From: Flagellimonas algicola
Lineage (GTDB): Bacteria > Bacteroidota > Bacteroidia > Flavobacteriales > Flavobacteriaceae
Direction: 5' to 3'
DNA: 64,000 nucleotides
Assembly: GCF_005937185.1 (NCBI RefSeq)
Contig: NZ_VCNI01000002.1
Coordinates: 1,426,001 to 1,490,000, forward strand
The translations under genes were made by a program, and so were the position numbers. The notes beneath the pieces are model-generated. The model worked only from the letters and a program-made list of their open reading frames with translations. It did not search any database and was not told where the DNA came from. Positions 62,171 to 64,000 of this stretch are shown one piece after another. Position 1 is the stretch's first letter. Each line of letters starts with the position of its first letter.

Positions 62171-63703
62171 ATGTCAGATGTTGTAAAACCGGCTAGCGAA
62201 AAGCAGCTTCTTGGGCACCCACAAGGCCTATTCTACCTGTTTTTTGCTGAGCTATGGGAACGCTTTAGTTTCTATGGAATGCGTGCATTGCTCACGCTCT
62301 ATATGGTTAATGTAATATTCGAGGCCCTGTCCACCAGGGATTATGCCGCTGCTGCAGTTTATGCTTCGTATGGCTCCTTGGTTTACGCTTCCACGGTTAT
62401 TGGAGGCAAGATTTCGGATTCCATTCTAGGGATGCGGGCATCCATCTTTTTAGGAGGAATTTTGATGGCCCTGGGTCATTTTGTGTTGGCCATTGAACAT
62501 AATATTGCCTTCTTTCTGGCCTTGGCTTTAATCATTGTTGGAAATGGCTTTTTTAAGCCCAACATATCCACCTTTGTAGGAACGCTATATAAGGACGGAG
62601 ATCCCCGAAAGGATTCTGGGTTCACCATATTTTATATGGGGATAAACATAGGAGGATTTATTTCCCCTTTACTCTGTGGCTGGCTTGGTGAAACCTATGG
62701 ATGGCACTACGGATTTGGTCTTGCAGGAATTGGAATGTTAACCGGATTACTCTTCTTCTGGAGTGGTATCAAGAAGAATGTGTTTGGTGATGGAGGAAAA
62801 CCACCCAGCGTAGAGGTGTATGAAAAAAAGGTGATGGGAATTCCACAAAAACATTTAATCCCCATATTAGCCTTTTTGTCCGCACCTTTGATTGCATTTT
62901 TATTGCATTCGTACAAGTCGCTGGGAGAAGAAGGAACTGCATTTGCCGATACCAATATCGTGAACCTCTTGTTTTATCTGGTTGGGATTGTCGTGCTGAT
63001 ATATATGGCAACCATCATGGTTAAATCAACGGTGGATGAGCGTAAAAAGCTCTTTATGGCTCTGTTGATTACCTTCTTTATGACCATTTTCTGGGGCTTT
63101 CATGAATTGCACGGCAGTGTGATTACCTTGTTTGCTGCCAGAAATGTAGACTTGTCCTTGATCAATGCGAGTCAGACCAATGCCCTGAACTCCATGTTTA
63201 TTGTGATCTTGTCCATTCCTATTTCTATCATGTGGACCTATATGGCCAAGAAGAAAATCAACCCAAGAACCCCATATAAGTTTGGTATGGGATTGGTGTT
63301 GGCAGGTTTGGCATTTTATGTGGTATCCTTAAGCGGTGGTAGTGCAGATGAAAATGGGATGGTTCCGTTCTCTTATCTGCTCTGGCTATATTTTATCATT
63401 TCCGTTGGAGAACTATTTATGTCTCCGGTAGGACTTTCCAAGATTACCGATTTATCACCCAAACGAATTGTGGCCTTTATGATGGGGGTATGGTTCCTAT
63501 CATCCGCTTACGCCTTCCAGATTGTTGGTTTTATCTCCAAGCAATTGGCTATTGAAAGTACGGATAGCAATGTTGGTGGTCTGGAAACCTTGGATGTGTA
63601 CTTGGATGGATTCCGATTGATTGCCATTTATGCCTTGGTAGCAGGTGCAGTAGTATTACTGTTTGGGCCTTTAATGAAACGCTTGATGGGGAATGTCCAT
63701 TAA
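62171..63703 (+). CDS. POT-family proton-dependent oligopeptide transporter
   Basis: 510 residues with about 14 membrane helices. The family motifs ELWERFSFYGMRALLTLYM (ExxERFxYYG type) and FTIFYMGINIGGFISPLLCGWLGE are present in the first half. It imports di- and tripeptides with protons across the inner membrane. It is in the same transcript direction as the DPP-IV-like peptidase 16 bases upstream. The last four bases overlap the convergent gene. Confidence 0.95.
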   Translation: MSDVVKPASEKQLLGHPQGLFYLFFAELWERFSFYGMRALLTLYMVNVIFEALSTRDYAAAAVYASYGSLVYASTVIGGKISDSILGMRASIFLGGILMALGHFVLAIEHNIAFFLALALIIVGNGFFKPNISTFVGTLYKDGDPRKDSGFTIFYMGINIGGFISPLLCGWLGETYGWHYGFGLAGIGMLTGLLFFWSGIKKNVFGDGGKPPSVEVYEKKVMGIPQKHLIPILAFLSAPLIAFLLHSYKSLGEEGTAFADTNIVNLLFYLVGIVVLIYMATIMVKSTVDERKKLFMALLITFFMTIFWGFHELHGSVITLFAARNVDLSLINASQTNALNSMFIVILSIPISIMWTYMAKKKINPRTPYKFGMGLVLAGLAFYVVSLSGGSADENGMVPFSYLLWLYFIISVGELFMSPVGLSKITDLSPKRIVAFMMGVWFLSSAYAFQIVGFISKQLAIESTDSNVGGLETLDVYLDGFRLIAIYALVAGAVVLLFGPLMKRLMGNVH

Positions 63704-64000
63704 TCTTCTTCAAGATTGAAAACATAAAATCCCTTTTCACTGGTACTTTGGAAGGGGATTTCTTTTTGTGCACAAGTTGTTTTCCATTGACGCACATAAC
63801 TCTTGTAGTTGCTCCCATCTGCCAAAACTAGTTTGGGTCCGACAGAATCCAAGAGGCGACCCAAATGAACTTTGGGAGATTGGGTGAGTACGAGATAATC
63901 AACACCACTTTTTAGAGGATAGTTACCAAAACTGTCCATTACAAAAATTCTTTTTTGGCTAAGGTGATAGCTGTTTTTTAAGGAATGCACTTTTGAGGAT
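63700..64000 (-). CDS. ComEC/Rec2-like protein, C-terminal fragment (gene continues past window)
   Basis: The frame is open to the right edge of the window with no stop, so only the last 100 or so residues are visible. The sequence (SGVDYLVLTQSPKVHLGRLLDSVGPKLVLADGSNYKSYVRQWKTTCAQKEIPFQSTSEKGFYVF) is like the end of the metallo-beta-lactamase-type domain of flavobacterial ComEC/Rec2 proteins, which carry single-stranded DNA across the inner membrane. The catalytic residues lie outside. A start at 63990 (GTG) would be false. It overlaps the POT gene end by four bases. Confidence 0.7.
   Translation of the reverse strand, partial: SSKVHSLKNSYHLSQKRIFVMDSFGNYPLKSGVDYLVLTQSPKVHLGRLLDSVGPKLVLADGSNYKSYVRQWKTTCAQKEIPFQSTSEKGFYVFNLEED

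Overview
The window reads as chromosome from a marine flavobacterium (Bacteroidota, Flavobacteriaceae; the gene set resembles Muricauda/Allomuricauda-type genomes, but the genus is inference). Support: a SusC/SusD pair, Bacteroidota-type promoters (TTTG, about 20 bases, TAnnTTTG), a GYDIA-type GHMP kinase next to HMG-CoA reductase, DUF6090, DUF3857 proteins, many lipoproteins, and AT-rich DNA with weak Shine-Dalgarno signals.

Layout. 0-4.5 kb: a truncated unknown gene divergent from three tandem XRE-type regulators, then an NCS1-like permease translationally coupled to a mannitol dehydrogenase-family enzyme. 4.5-8 kb: short genes (two small lipoproteins, a HigBA toxin-antitoxin, a frameshifted SRAP gene) separated by copies of a hairpin repeat. 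8-12 kb: sugar isomerase-like protein, NTF2-like lipoprotein, polysaccharide deacetylase and glycosidase-like lipoprotein. 12-14.1 kb: ECF42-type sigma factor, DGPF/YCII protein and YHS-like protein, closed by a strong terminator. 14.1-19.4 kb: PLP decarboxylase, ASPIC/VCBS lipoprotein, SMP-30-like protein, PAP2 phosphatase and an ArsR regulator; a 21-bp inverted repeat lies at four promoter regions and points to a local regulon. 19.4-20.6 kb: a second copy of the unknown gene plus tandem XRE module, with a heptanucleotide repeat array between. 20.7-34.4 kb: MarR-GNAT fusion, M20 peptidase, YdeI and RibD-like proteins, S9 peptidase, a 33-residue membrane protein, paired DUF3857 proteins, VOC protein and DUF6090 protein. 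34.4-41.6 kb: a four-gene signalling operon (giant hybrid kinase, CheR, CheB, REC-HK-REC hybrid).

42-64 kb is mostly housekeeping: tRNA-Phe with duplicated terminators; coaX, OMP, TPR, lptC, small membrane protein, CNNM/CorC and ppiD-like genes (envelope biogenesis); a SusCD operon with two accessory lipoproteins and a nearby membrane AraC regulator; GYDIA kinase with HMG-CoA reductase (mevalonate pathway); DPP-IV-like peptidase followed by a POT peptide transporter; and the C-terminal end of a ComEC-like protein.

The less ordinary signals are (1) the hairpin repeat with covarying arms and its separate 22-bp promoter-like tail 41-66 bp upstream of several start codons, giving a cassette-like layout; (2) the 21-bp operator shared by four promoters next to the ArsR gene; and (3) the duplicated unknown-gene/XRE module.
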